Shown here piece by piece: positions 8,250 to 17,256 of a DNA stretch of 64,000 nt. How positions within the stretch are numbered: the first letter of the stretch is position 1; the number at the start of each line of letters is the position of its first letter. Below the pieces are notes generated by a model. The model saw only the letters and a program-made list of their open reading frames with translations. It did not search any database and was not told where the DNA came from. Both the position numbers and the translations under genes were made by a program. Source of the DNA: Variovorax boronicumulans (GTDB taxonomy: Bacteria; Pseudomonadota; Gammaproteobacteria; Burkholderiales; Burkholderiaceae_C); contig NZ_JAUSSG010000009.1 of NCBI RefSeq assembly GCF_030812215.1, positions 295,140-359,139 of the forward strand, given 5' to 3'.

Positions 8250-10015
8250 GGCGTCGACGCAAACAGGTGCGCCAGTTCAGGCTGGCCCGCCAGCCACTGC
8301 GGCGCCTCGTCGCGCCCGACCAGTCGCCACGCGTAGCCCGGGCGGTCGTACAGGTCCTTGCCCGAAGCCAGAAGCGCCGGGATATCGATGGCAGCCAGGA
8401 ATTCAGCCGAGTTGTATTCCTGGTGCGCGAAGCCGCGAATCTTCGCGCGCACAGCCGCCTCGTCCATCGCGAGGTACGAGAGATGCCAGCCGGCTTCCGC
8501 AAGGATCAGCGCAGGCTGGGCGCCGGTGCGTACCCGCATGCGCAACTGGTCGGGCGTGAGCACATCCAGTTGCGCGCGCGTCGCCGCGACAGTCCAGACC
8601 GACGAAGCCTCCGGCCCTTCGACGTTGCGGTAGTTGGCGTAGAAGTAATAGAACGCCAGGCACAGCCCGAAGACCGCGTGCCGCCGGTCGTCGCGCATTG
8701 CCTGAACCACCGACGCGCGCGGAATCTCGTCGGCATCGGAAATCAGGATGAGGTCGTCGGGCGCCGCATCGTGCAGCCCCCGCACGATCTGGTTGCGCTG
8801 GAATTTCTCGCGAATCCAGAAGCCGGACTTCGGCGTGTCGGAGAGCCAGTCGCCGACCACGGGCATCGCGTCCGCCGCCTCGTCGACGACCGGCATGTCG
8901 TGCACCGCGATGTAGCGGATGCGCGGCAGGAATGAGGCAATGCGCGGGTCGGCGGCATCGAAGCGCAGCGCCTTCGGTTCGCCGCTGAAGGTGCGGTCGG
9001 CCTCGACGATGACGAAACAATCGACCACCTCCGACAGCTCATGCAGCCGCGCCGCGAGGATGTCGGCCTCGCCGTTGTAGGTGATGCAGTCGTACACCCT
9101 GCGCGGCCCGGCATTCGGCACCACCGGCTCGGGCGCAAACTCGATGCGGTAGCCATTGCGCTCGAACATCTGCAGGATGTCGCGCTCGCCGTACCAGGCA
9201 TCGAGCTGCGACAGCGGAATCAGCGACCGCAGCGTGAGCGGCGAAAGACTCGCCAGTTGCCGCACCTTCGCGTGGTGCCCGAACAGCAGCATCGCGTTGT
9301 AGCCGTGGTGCAGCTGAGGCCCCGCATGCTCGATGGAAAAACTGCGTGCCAGCTCCAGCGGCGCAAAGCGCATGCCGACAGTTTCTAGCGCCGGACGCAG
9401 CACGCCGCTCAGTTGCACGTCTTCGAGCAGCGCGTTGTGCTGCCAGTGCATTTTCAGCGGATCGCCTTGCACCGCATCGGGCGGCGGGATCTCGACGCGG
9501 ATGTGCGGGTGGTCGACCAGCGCGCGCATGAAGCGGCGGCTGCGCAGGCTGAAGCCGCCGTTCTGGATCGGCGTGACGACGTGATCGGGCTTGTCCAGTT
9601 CATCGGCCCACTCGAAGCGGTTGCGCCAGTACGTGCCTTGCGGCGTGTCGATCTTCGCGAGGTGGATCGGTGCGCCGACGTAGTCGAAGTCCAGGAACTC
9701 GTCGCGCCAGTTGTCCGCATTGACGACCCAGCCGTCTTCCTGCACCACCAGCGCGAATTCGGTCTGCACCACGCGCCAGAGCGCGAACATCATGAACCAG
9801 CCGTACTCGTGGTAGTTCAGTGGCGCGATCGGCACGTGCGCGATGCCCGCCGGCAGGTCATGGGGCGCCTGCGGGCTGCACAGCAGCGCACGCGCACCCG
9901 GCATCTGTGCCTGGCTGTGCTGCAGCGCCATCGCCGCGCCGCGCGCGTCGTGCAGCCCGGTGACCGACACCAGCGTTATCTTCCTGAAAGACCCGCTGTT
10001 GTTGTTGCTGCTCAC
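8246..10015 (-). CDS. Two-domain glycosyltransferase: DUF5672 + GT17 (MGAT3-like)
   Basis: 589 aa from a GTG at 10015 with GGGAGG six bases upstream; the longer open frame overlaps the SDR gene and is unlikely. Residues about 10-250 look like DUF5672, with VVQEDGWVVN (near 90), a DYVGAP block and NGGFSLRSRRFM. Residues about 305-585 look like GT17: RRVYDCITYNGEADIL, CFVIVEADRTFSGEPK and the acidic motif ISDADEIP. GT17 contains eukaryotic beta-1,4-N-acetylglucosaminyltransferase III; bacterial members are poorly characterised. No signal peptide. It follows the SDR gene by 29 bases on the same strand. Acceptor and donor are unknown. Confidence 0.8.
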   Translation of the reverse strand: MSSNNNSGSFRKITLVSVTGLHDARGAAMALQHSQAQMPGARALLCSPQAPHDLPAGIAHVPIAPLNYHEYGWFMMFALWRVVQTEFALVVQEDGWVVNADNWRDEFLDFDYVGAPIHLAKIDTPQGTYWRNRFEWADELDKPDHVVTPIQNGGFSLRSRRFMRALVDHPHIRVEIPPPDAVQGDPLKMHWQHNALLEDVQLSGVLRPALETVGMRFAPLELARSFSIEHAGPQLHHGYNAMLLFGHHAKVRQLASLSPLTLRSLIPLSQLDAWYGERDILQMFERNGYRIEFAPEPVVPNAGPRRVYDCITYNGEADILAARLHELSEVVDCFVIVEADRTFSGEPKALRFDAADPRIASFLPRIRYIAVHDMPVVDEAADAMPVVGDWLSDTPKSGFWIREKFQRNQIVRGLHDAAPDDLILISDADEIPRASVVQAMRDDRRHAVFGLCLAFYYFYANYRNVEGPEASSVWTVAATRAQLDVLTPDQLRMRVRTGAQPALILAEAGWHLSYLAMDEAAVRAKIRGFAHQEYNSAEFLAAIDIPALLASGKDLYDRPGYAWRLVGRDEAPQWLAGQPELAHLFASTP

Positions 10016-10044
10016 GATGCGCCTCCCTTCGCCCGCGAGCCGAC

Positions 10045-10839
10045 TCAGTAGGTGCCGGGGTAGGCGCCGCCGTCGGCCAGCACGTTCTGGCCCGTCATGT
10101 AGCCGGCCTGCATGCTGCAGAGAAACGCGCAGATGGCGCCGAACTCGGCGGGCGTGCCGAAGCGCTTGGCCGGGATGTTCTTCTTGCGAGCTTCCCACAC
10201 GGTGTCGAAGTCCTGGCCGGTCTTCTGGGCCGTGCCGGCCATCGTGCCCTTCAGGCGATCGGTGTCGAAGGAGCCGGGCAAGAGGTTGTTGATGGTGACG
10301 CCCTGCGCCGCGATGGCCGTGCGCGCCACGCCGGCCACGAAACCGGTGAGGCCGCTGCGCGCGCCATTGGAAAGGCCCAGGATGTCGATGGGCGACTTCA
10401 CCGAACTCGAGGTGATGTTCACGATGCGGCCAAAACCGCGCTTGGCCATGCCGTCCACCGTGGCCTTGATGAGCTCGATGGGCGTGAGCATGTTCGCGTC
10501 GACCGCCTTGATCCACGCCTCGCGGTCCCAGTTGCGGAAGTCGCCGGGCGGCGGGCCGCCGGCGTTGGTGACGACGATGTCGAAGTCATGGCCCAGCGCG
10601 AACACGGCCGCGCGGCCGGCTTCGGTGGTGATGTCGGCGGCCACGTGCTTGACGAACGGCGCGCCCGATGCGCCTGCCGCCTCGGTGAGCTTCTTCGCAG
10701 CCGCTTCCAGTGCCTCGGCACCGCGCGCCACGATCACCACGTTGACGCCCTCGCGCACCAGCGCCTCGGCGCAGCCGTAGCCCAGCCCCTTGCTCGCGCC
10801 GCACACCAGCGCGGTCTTGCCCGCAATGCCCAGATCCAT
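10045..10839 (-). CDS. SDR family oxidoreductase
   Basis: 264 aa from the ATG at 10839, preceded by AGGAG. The Rossmann glycine motif is GASKGLGYG near residue 14 and NAG is present near residue 93 (VTNAGGPPPGD). The usual YxxxK is replaced by SNGARSG, so the catalytic tyrosine and lysine are not in the standard form. That suggests a divergent SDR subgroup, possibly with altered or lost reductase activity. Its start lies 11 bases past the stop of the upstream EamA gene, whose TAG contributes to the ribosome site, so the two are one operon. Confidence 0.85.
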   Translation of the reverse strand: MDLGIAGKTALVCGASKGLGYGCAEALVREGVNVVIVARGAEALEAAAKKLTEAAGASGAPFVKHVAADITTEAGRAAVFALGHDFDIVVTNAGGPPPGDFRNWDREAWIKAVDANMLTPIELIKATVDGMAKRGFGRIVNITSSSVKSPIDILGLSNGARSGLTGFVAGVARTAIAAQGVTINNLLPGSFDTDRLKGTMAGTAQKTGQDFDTVWEARKKNIPAKRFGTPAEFGAICAFLCSMQAGYMTGQNVLADGGAYPGTY

Positions 10840-10850
10840 GTTTGTTGCTC

Positions 10851-11816
10851 CTAACGTGCAGGGGCTTCGCGCCCCTTGCGTGTGAAAACGAAGATGCCCG
10901 CAATGACGAGCACCGTGCCGGCCGCGATCCACGCGGTGAACGGCTCATCGAGTATGACCACCCCCATGAGGATGGTCGACAGGGGCCCGATCATGCCGGT
11001 TTGCGCCGCCACCGCGGGGCCGATGCGCTCGATGGCCATCATGACCATCAGGACAGGCACCGCCGTGCACACCGTGGCGTTGAGCACCGACAGCCAGATG
11101 ACCTCGGGCGCGAGTTGCATCGCCACGCTGATCGGTCGCGTGAGCACGAACTGCAGGATGCACAGCACACAAGCCACGGTCGTGGCCAGGCCCACGAGCC
11201 TGAGCGAACCGAGCCGCTTGACGAACTCGCCGCTGTAGACGAGGTAGCCCGCGTAGCTCACCGCGCTCAGGAACACGAGGAACGCGCCCCAGGCCGCGGC
11301 GCCACCGCCCTTGCCGCCGCCACCGGTCCAGAGTTCGTGGCCGAACACCAGCAGCACGCCGGCATAGCTCACGATCATGCCCAGCACCTGCGGGCGCGTG
11401 GCGCGCCGCCGGTAAAGGATCCAGCCGAACAGCAGCACCAGCGTGGGGTTGAGATACAGGATCAGCCGCTCGAAGCTCGCCGAGATGTAGGCGAGCCCCG
11501 CGAAGTCGAGAAAGCTCGCAAGGTAGTAGCCTGAGAAGCCCAGGCCGATGACGCCGAGCCAGTCGCGAAAGGTGAGCGCCGGCTTGCCGCGCCCCGCCCA
11601 CCACGCCATCACCGCGAACAGCGGCAGCGCAAAGAGCATGCGCAGCATGATGAGCGTGATGGCGTCCACGCCGTAGCGGTAGGCCAGCTTGACGATGATG
11701 GCCTTGCCGCTGAAGGCAATGGCGCCCAGCGAGGCGAGGATGAGGCCGGGCGCAATGCTCTTTGCGCCGGCATGAGAAGAAGAGGGGATGCCGGTCTGTG
11801 CGGCGGTCTTGGTCAT
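10851..11816 (-). CDS. DMT-superfamily EamA transporter
   Basis: 321 aa with ten predicted helices and two EamA repeats (LASLGAIAFSGKAIIVKLAYR at the start). A glycine-rich loop (GGGGKGGGAAAWG, near residue 160) links the two halves. It heads an operon with the SDR gene and possibly the GT17 fusion gene. Family role is metabolite export or uptake across the inner membrane; the substrate is unknown. Confidence 0.88.
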   Translation of the reverse strand: MTKTAAQTGIPSSSHAGAKSIAPGLILASLGAIAFSGKAIIVKLAYRYGVDAITLIMLRMLFALPLFAVMAWWAGRGKPALTFRDWLGVIGLGFSGYYLASFLDFAGLAYISASFERLILYLNPTLVLLFGWILYRRRATRPQVLGMIVSYAGVLLVFGHELWTGGGGKGGGAAAWGAFLVFLSAVSYAGYLVYSGEFVKRLGSLRLVGLATTVACVLCILQFVLTRPISVAMQLAPEVIWLSVLNATVCTAVPVLMVMMAIERIGPAVAAQTGMIGPLSTILMGVVILDEPFTAWIAAGTVLVIAGIFVFTRKGREAPAR

Positions 11817-11837
11817 CCCCCGATCATCGCGCGCCCG

Positions 11838-13451
11838 TCAAAACCCTGCCGCCACGCCGTCGCGCCGCGGATCGCTCGCGGCCACATAGCCTTCGACCGA
11901 AGGATCGCCCGCGCGCCAGATGAACTGGCCGGCACCGAAGTCCTGGTAGGAGTCATCGATCACGTCCAGGTGGTGGCCCAGGTCGCGCAGGCCCTGCACG
12001 GTGTTCGCGTTCATCGCGGCCTCGACGTTGATCTCCAGGCCCGCGTTGAAGCGCCAGCGCGGCGCATCGCAGGCCGCCTGCGGGTTCTGCTTGTAGTCGA
12101 GCATGCGCACCAGCGTCTGCATGTGGCCCTGCGGCTGCATGTTGCCGCCCATCACGCCGAAGCTCATGACCGGCTGGCCATCCTTGGTGAGGAAGGCCGG
12201 GATGATCGTGTGGAACGGCCGCTTGCCCGGTGCCACCACGTTCGGGCTCTCGGCCTTCAGGCTGAAGCCGTGGCCGCGGTTCTGCAGGCTGATGCCGAAC
12301 TCCGGCTCCACGCAGCCCGAGCCGAAGCCCATGTAGTTGCTCTGGATGAAGCTCACCATCATGCCGCTCTCGTCCGCCGCGGTGAGGTAGATGGTGCCGC
12401 CCTTGACGGGATTGCCGGCCTTGAAGTCCTGCGCTTTTTTCACATCGATGAGGCGGGCACGGGACGCGAGGTAGGCGTCGTCGAGCATCTGCTCGGTCGT
12501 CACTTCCATCGTCTTGCGCTCCGACACGTAGCGGTACACGTCGGCGAAGGCCAGCTTCATCGCTTCGATCTGCAGGTGCTGCGACTGGACCGAATCGACC
12601 GGCAGCGACGCGATGTCGAACTTCTCCAGGATGCCGAGCGCGATCAGCGCGGCAATGCCCTGGCCGTTCGGCGGAATCTCGTGCAGCGTGTGGCCGCGAT
12701 AGTCGCGCGAGATCGGCTTGACCCATTCGGGCTGGTAGGCCGCGAGGTCGGCCACGGTGAGCGAGCCGCCCTGCTCCTTCGAGAACTTCGCGAGCGCCTC
12801 GGCGATCTCGCCGGTGTAGTAGGCCTCGCCCTTGGTGCGGGCAATGGCCTTGAGCGCACGCGCCGCCGCGGTGAAGCGGAAGAGCTCGCCGACCTCGGGC
12901 GCGCGGCCCCAGGGCAGGAAGGTCTGCGCGAAGCCAGGCTGCGAACCCAGCAGCGGCGTGGCCGCGGCCCACTTGCCCTGCACCACCGGCGGCACGAGGT
13001 AGCCGCGCTCGGCGATGTCGATGGCCGGTGCCAGCAGGTCGGCAAATGGCAGTTTGCCGAAGCGCTCGCTCATCGCGACCCAGCCGCGCACCGCGCCCGG
13101 CACGGTGACCGAGTCGATGCCGCGCATCGGCGGCGCGGCGGCATCGGCGCCGTACTTGGCCTTGAAGTACTCGGGCGTCCAGGCCTTGGGCGCGGGGCCC
13201 GAGGCATTCAGGCCGTGCAGTTCCTTGCCGTCCCACAGGATGCAGAAGGCATCGCTGCCGAGGCCATTGCTCACCGGCTCCACGAGCGTCATCACGGCCG
13301 CGGTGGCGATGGCGGCATCGACGGCATTGCCGCCCTGCTGCAGGATGCGCAGGCCCGCCTGCGAGGCGAGTGGGTGCGAGGTCGACACCACGTTGCGCGC
13401 AAAGATCGGGATGCGGGTCGAGAGGTAGGGGTTTGCGTAGTCAAACTTCAT
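11838..13451 (-). CDS. Gamma-glutamyltransferase family protein
   Basis: 537 aa Ntn-hydrolase. The autoprocessing nucleophile aligns to T353 (GGTIYLTAADESG), matching the first residue of the small subunit of E. coli GGT, so residues 1-352 would be the large subunit. There is no signal peptide, unlike periplasmic E. coli GGT, which points to the cytoplasmic branch that also includes oxamate amidohydrolase and cephalosporin acylase relatives. It lies downstream of a Bug binding protein gene on the same strand and may process the compound that system takes up. Exact substrate is uncertain. Confidence 0.9.
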   Translation of the reverse strand: MKFDYANPYLSTRIPIFARNVVSTSHPLASQAGLRILQQGGNAVDAAIATAAVMTLVEPVSNGLGSDAFCILWDGKELHGLNASGPAPKAWTPEYFKAKYGADAAAPPMRGIDSVTVPGAVRGWVAMSERFGKLPFADLLAPAIDIAERGYLVPPVVQGKWAAATPLLGSQPGFAQTFLPWGRAPEVGELFRFTAAARALKAIARTKGEAYYTGEIAEALAKFSKEQGGSLTVADLAAYQPEWVKPISRDYRGHTLHEIPPNGQGIAALIALGILEKFDIASLPVDSVQSQHLQIEAMKLAFADVYRYVSERKTMEVTTEQMLDDAYLASRARLIDVKKAQDFKAGNPVKGGTIYLTAADESGMMVSFIQSNYMGFGSGCVEPEFGISLQNRGHGFSLKAESPNVVAPGKRPFHTIIPAFLTKDGQPVMSFGVMGGNMQPQGHMQTLVRMLDYKQNPQAACDAPRWRFNAGLEINVEAAMNANTVQGLRDLGHHLDVIDDSYQDFGAGQFIWRAGDPSVEGYVAASDPRRDGVAAGF

Positions 13452-13522
13452 GCTGTGCCTTCAAAGACGGTTTGAACAATCCGGGAACGCCGCGGAACCG
13501 GCTTCGCCGGGCCGCAGGTGTT

Positions 13523-13573
13523 GCCCCCGGTAGGGGTTGGCGAAGCGACACGAAGTGCGCGAAGCCTGGGGGC
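13523..13573. repeat. Imperfect palindromic intergenic element
   Basis: GCCCCCGG at 13523-13530 pairs with CCTGGGGGC at 13565-13573 around a loop rich in CGAAG/ACACGAAGT segments. It lies between the Bug gene and ggt. The sequence resembles interspersed repeats I recall from Variovorax-type genomes; it could act as an mRNA processing or attenuation point between the two genes. Copy number cannot be judged from one window. Confidence 0.5.
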
Positions 13574-13580
13574 GAGCCAA

Positions 13581-14558
13581 TTACTCGTTGGTGATCTTGC
13601 GGTCGACGACGATTTTTTTCCATTTGGCGGCGTCGGCGGCCACCATCTTGGCGAACTGCTCGGGCGTGCCGGCCACGGCGGGCTCGATGCCCAGGCGCGC
13701 GAGCTTGTCCTTCACTTCCGGATCGGCAATGGCGTCGTTGGCCGCCTTGTTGACGCGCGCCACGATGTCGGCCGACAGGTTCTTCGGCCCGTAGAAGCCG
13801 AACCAGGTGTTCGACTCGTAGCCCGGCAGCGTGTCGGCGATCGGCGGCAGCTCGGGCGCGAGCGGCGAGCGCTTGAGCGTGGTCACGCCCAGTGCGCGCA
13901 GCCGGCCATCGCGCACATGCGGCATGCCGGTGGGGAGCGAGTCGAACAGCACGTCGATCTTGCCGCTGATGAGGTCGGGAATGGCCAGCGCCGTGCCCTT
14001 GTAGGGAATGTGCGTCACGAACACGCCGGCCTGCGCCTTGAAGAGCTCGGCCGTGAGCTGCACGATGGTGCCGTTGCCGCTCGATGCGTAGTTGAGCTTG
14101 CCGGGGTTCTTCTTCGCGTAGTCGATCCACTCGCGCACGGTCTTGGCGGGCGAGGTGACCGGCACCAGCATGATGCTGGGCGCATCGCCCACGTGGCCGA
14201 TGGGCGTGAAGTCGCGCACCGTGTCGTAGGGCAACTTGGGCACGACGGCCGGGCCGATCGAATGCGTGCTGGTGGTGGCCAGCAGCAGCGTGTAGCCGTC
14301 GGCCGGCGCCTTGGCCGCCTGGTCGGAGCCGATGGCGCCCCCGGCGCCGGGCTTGTTGTCGATGATCAGCTGGGTGCCGAGCTTCTCGCCCATCTTCTGC
14401 CCGAGCGTGCGGGCGAAAAGATCGGTGGCGCCGCCCGCCGGGAACGGCACGATGAGCCGGATCGGCTTGTTCGGGTAGCCCTGGGCCAGGCTGGCGGACG
14501 AGGCGGCCACGCACAGCAGCGCAACGGCGGCCCCTTGAAGGAACTGGATTCTTTTCAT
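13581..14558 (-). CDS. Bug family tripartite tricarboxylate transporter substrate-binding protein (TctC-like)
   Basis: 325 aa from the ATG at 14558. A Sec signal peptide spans residues 1-26 (hydrophobic core AAVALLCVAASSASL, cleavage near AQG). The mature start YPNKPIRLIVPFPAGGATD is the hallmark of Bug proteins, periplasmic receptors for carboxylates and similar small anions that are hugely expanded in Burkholderiales. Divergent from a LysR gene and upstream of ggt. A tctBA pair lies 1.2 kb away beyond the LysR gene and could serve as its membrane partner, though many Bug genes are orphans. Confidence 0.93.
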   Translation of the reverse strand: MKRIQFLQGAAVALLCVAASSASLAQGYPNKPIRLIVPFPAGGATDLFARTLGQKMGEKLGTQLIIDNKPGAGGAIGSDQAAKAPADGYTLLLATTSTHSIGPAVVPKLPYDTVRDFTPIGHVGDAPSIMLVPVTSPAKTVREWIDYAKKNPGKLNYASSGNGTIVQLTAELFKAQAGVFVTHIPYKGTALAIPDLISGKIDVLFDSLPTGMPHVRDGRLRALGVTTLKRSPLAPELPPIADTLPGYESNTWFGFYGPKNLSADIVARVNKAANDAIADPEVKDKLARLGIEPAVAGTPEQFAKMVAADAAKWKKIVVDRKITNE

Positions 14559-14623
14559 GGTGCTCGGATTCTGGCCCCGTGGGGAAACCTCGCATGCTAT
14601 GCAGGCGCTGCGCATCAAGCCAG

Positions 14624-14637
14624 ATAATCCAGCTTAT
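14624..14637. promoter_or_regulatory. Candidate LysR binding site between bug and lysR
   Basis: ATAA-N6-TTAT dyad (14624-14637) in the 98-base divergent region between the Bug gene (start 14558) and the LysR gene (start 14657). LysR proteins often bind an interrupted dyad with T/A ends in such a position. This is a pattern match only. Confidence 0.35.
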
Positions 14638-14656
14638 TCAACTATGAGCGCTGCTT

Positions 14657-15583
14657 ATGACAAAGAACGCCACGGAAGAGGTCTCGCTGCAGCAGCTGCG
14701 GGCGCTGGCGGCGGTCGCCGAATCGGGCAGCTTCACATTGGCAGCAGAAAGCCTGCAGCTCACGCAGCCAGCCATCAGCCACCTGGTCAAGCGCATGGAA
14801 GAGCAGCTCGGGCAGCCGCTCATCGTGCGCGGCCGCCGGATCCAATTGACGAGCGCGGGGCAGGTGATGGTCGAGACGGCCGTTCGGGCGCTGCGGCTGA
14901 TCGACGAATCTGTCGGAGCCTGCCGCTCGCAGTCGCAGCTGCGCGAGGGGCGCGTGGTGCTGGCCGTGGGCCACCTCACGGCGGGCGCCCTGCTGCCGCC
15001 GATGCTCGGCCGCTTCTCGCAGAAGCACCCCACGCTGGCGACCACGCTGCTGGACAGCACGGCCGAGCAGATGATCTCGCGCATCCTCTCGCAGGAGGCT
15101 GATCTCGGCTTCGGCTCCGACATCGGACAGAAGCACTCCGAACTCGCGACCGAGCCGCTGTTCACCGAGCGCATGGCGCTCTTCGTGCGCGACGACCATC
15201 CGCTCGCGCAGCGCGTGGTGGTCGATGCGAAGCACCTCGATGCGCTGCCCTTCATCCACGTCAACCCGGACGCCAACATCTGGCGCGCGGTGAGCCGCCA
15301 GCTGTCGAGCGTGGCGAACGTGTACCCGCAGGTGGTGCATCACGTGTCGATGCTGTCGACGGCGTTCGGCCTCATCCAGGCGGGCGCGGGCGTGGCGCTG
15401 CTGCCTCGCTATGTGGAGGTGCTGATGCCGGGCAATCTGCGCGCCGTGGCGGTGACGCGGCCCACGCTCGAATACCCCGTTGTTGCGGTGCGGCTGGCCA
15501 AGCATCCACTGAGCCCGGCGGCGCTGGCCTTTCTGGCGATGGCGCGGCAGCACATGAAACCGCCGCGTGCGGCCAAGCCGTAG
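14657..15583 (+). CDS. LysR family transcriptional regulator
   Basis: 308 aa. N-terminal winged helix-turn-helix (LQQLRALAAVAESGSFTLAAESLQLTQPAISHLVKRMEEQLG, read here as residues about 9-50) followed by a periplasmic-binding-protein-like effector domain from about residue 95. Divergent from the Bug/ggt operon, which it most likely controls, with an effector probably related to the Bug ligand. Start chosen at ATG 14657. Confidence 0.93.
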   Translation: MTKNATEEVSLQQLRALAAVAESGSFTLAAESLQLTQPAISHLVKRMEEQLGQPLIVRGRRIQLTSAGQVMVETAVRALRLIDESVGACRSQSQLREGRVVLAVGHLTAGALLPPMLGRFSQKHPTLATTLLDSTAEQMISRILSQEADLGFGSDIGQKHSELATEPLFTERMALFVRDDHPLAQRVVVDAKHLDALPFIHVNPDANIWRAVSRQLSSVANVYPQVVHHVSMLSTAFGLIQAGAGVALLPRYVEVLMPGNLRAVAVTRPTLEYPVVAVRLAKHPLSPAALAFLAMARQHMKPPRAAKP

Positions 15584-15681
15584 GGGCATTCAGGGCGCGA
15601 TCACGCCGCTGGTGGACATTCGCGGAGGGGAGTACCCCGTGGCCTGTGCACCCGCCCCGAACAATCCGCACGACAGAAATG

Positions 15682-15707
15682 AAAAACGGCGCCCGAAGGC
15701 GCCGTTT
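15682..15707 (-). terminator. tctA: Rho-independent terminator downstream of tctA
   Basis: Perfect 10-bp stem AAACGGCGCC/GGCGCCGTTT (15684-15693 and 15698-15707) with a CGAA/TTCG tetraloop, followed on the minus strand by a run of T. It lies about 22 bases past the tctA stop codon. On the plus strand it could also slow transcription from the LysR gene, with a weaker T tract. Confidence 0.8.
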
Positions 15708-15728
15708 GCAGAGAGCGATAAGCAGTCG

Positions 15729-17240
15729 TCAGTCTTCGACGAAAGCCTCTTCGCGCTTCGATTTCACCGCAGGCAGCAGCACGATCACCAGCAGCAGCGC
15801 TGCGGCAGCCAGCAGGCTCGCGGAGATCGGACGCGTGACGAACACGCTCCAGTCGCCACGCGAGAGCAACAACGAACGGCGCAGGTTCTCTTCCATCATC
15901 GGTCCGAGGATGAAGCCCAGCAGCAATGGCGCAGGCTCGCAACCCAGCTTGAAGAAGGTGTAGCCCACCAGACCGAAGATGCCCACCATCCAGATGTCGA
16001 AAGTGTTGTTGTTGGTCGAGTACACGCCGATCGCGCAGAACAGCACGATGGCGGGGAACAGGAACTTGTACGGCACCGACAGCAGCTTGATCCACATGCC
16101 GATCAGCGGCAGGTTCAGGATGATCAGCATCGCATTGCCCAGCCACATCGAGGCGATCAGGCCCCAGAACAGCTCGGGGTTGCTGGTCATCACCTGCGGA
16201 CCCGGCTGGATGTTGTGGATGGTCATTGCACCCACCATCAGCGCCATCACGGCGTTGGGCGGAATGCCCAGCGTCAGCAGCGGGATGAAGGAGGTTTGCG
16301 CACCGGCGTTGTTGGCCGACTCGGGAGCCGCCACGCCGCGGATGTTGCCCTTGCCGAAGGGCACTTCACCCGGCTTCAGCTTGGTCTTCTTCTCGATCGT
16401 GTAGGCCGCGAAAGCCGCCAGCAGCGCACCGCCGCCGGGCAGGATGCCCAGCGCAGAGCCCAGCGCCGTGCCGCGCAGCACCGCAGGCACCATGCGCTTG
16501 AAGTCTTCCTTGGTCGGGAACAGGCCCGAAACCTTGGCGGTGAACACTTCACGCTCGTCATCGGGACGCGAGAGGTTGGCAATGATTTCGCCGTAGCCGA
16601 ACACGCCCATGGCGATGGCCACGAAGCCGATGCCGTCGGTGAGTTCGGGGATGTCGAAGCTGTAGCGTGCGACACCCGAGTTCACGTCGGTACCGACCAG
16701 GCCCAGCAAAAGGCCCAGCACGATCATCGCGATGGCCTTGAGCAGCGAGCCCGAGGCCAGCACCACCGCGCCGATCAGGCCCAGGATCATCAGCGAGAAG
16801 TATTCGGCGGGACCGAACTTGAAGGCCAGCTCGGTCAACGGCGGTGCGAAGGCGGCCAGGATCAGCGTGCCGACGCAGCCCGCGAAGAACGAGCCCAGGC
16901 CCGCTGCCGCAAGCGCCGGACCCGCACGCCCCTTGCGCGCCATCTGGTAGCCGTCGATCACGGTCACCACCGAGGACGATTCGCCCGGCAGGTTCACCAG
17001 GATGGCTGTGGTCGAACCGCCGTATTGCGCGCCGTAATAAATACCGGCCAGCATGATCAGCGCCGACACGGGCGGCAACGCGTACGTGGCGGGCAACAGC
17101 ATCGCGATGGTCGCGACCGGGCCGATGCCCGGGAGCACGCCAATCAGCGTGCCCAGAATGCAGCCGACCAGGCAGTACAGCAGGTTGGTGAAGGTAAAGG
17201 CAACGCCAAAACCCATCGAGAGGTGGTCAAACAATTCCAT
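15729..17240 (-). CDS. tctA: Tripartite tricarboxylate transporter permease TctA
   Basis: 503 aa from the ATG at 17240. The large membrane subunit of the TTT family: about twelve hydrophobic segments, conserved GxLPGxG blocks (LGTLIGVLPGIGPVATIAM near residue 25 and ALGILPGGGALLAAF near 260) and PESANNAGAQTSFIPLLTLGIP. With TctB it forms the inner-membrane symporter fed by a periplasmic TctC/Bug receptor. It follows tctB by 16 bases. No tctC is directly attached. Confidence 0.95.
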   Translation of the reverse strand: MELFDHLSMGFGVAFTFTNLLYCLVGCILGTLIGVLPGIGPVATIAMLLPATYALPPVSALIMLAGIYYGAQYGGSTTAILVNLPGESSSVVTVIDGYQMARKGRAGPALAAAGLGSFFAGCVGTLILAAFAPPLTELAFKFGPAEYFSLMILGLIGAVVLASGSLLKAIAMIVLGLLLGLVGTDVNSGVARYSFDIPELTDGIGFVAIAMGVFGYGEIIANLSRPDDEREVFTAKVSGLFPTKEDFKRMVPAVLRGTALGSALGILPGGGALLAAFAAYTIEKKTKLKPGEVPFGKGNIRGVAAPESANNAGAQTSFIPLLTLGIPPNAVMALMVGAMTIHNIQPGPQVMTSNPELFWGLIASMWLGNAMLIILNLPLIGMWIKLLSVPYKFLFPAIVLFCAIGVYSTNNNTFDIWMVGIFGLVGYTFFKLGCEPAPLLLGFILGPMMEENLRRSLLLSRGDWSVFVTRPISASLLAAAALLLVIVLLPAVKSKREEAFVED

Positions 17241-17256
17241 GTGAGCAGCTTTCTTC

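Noticed and set aside
6275..8935. 886-residue open frame on the plus strand
   Set aside because: It crosses three recognisable genes in the wrong frame and shows no domain; a GC-rich artefact.
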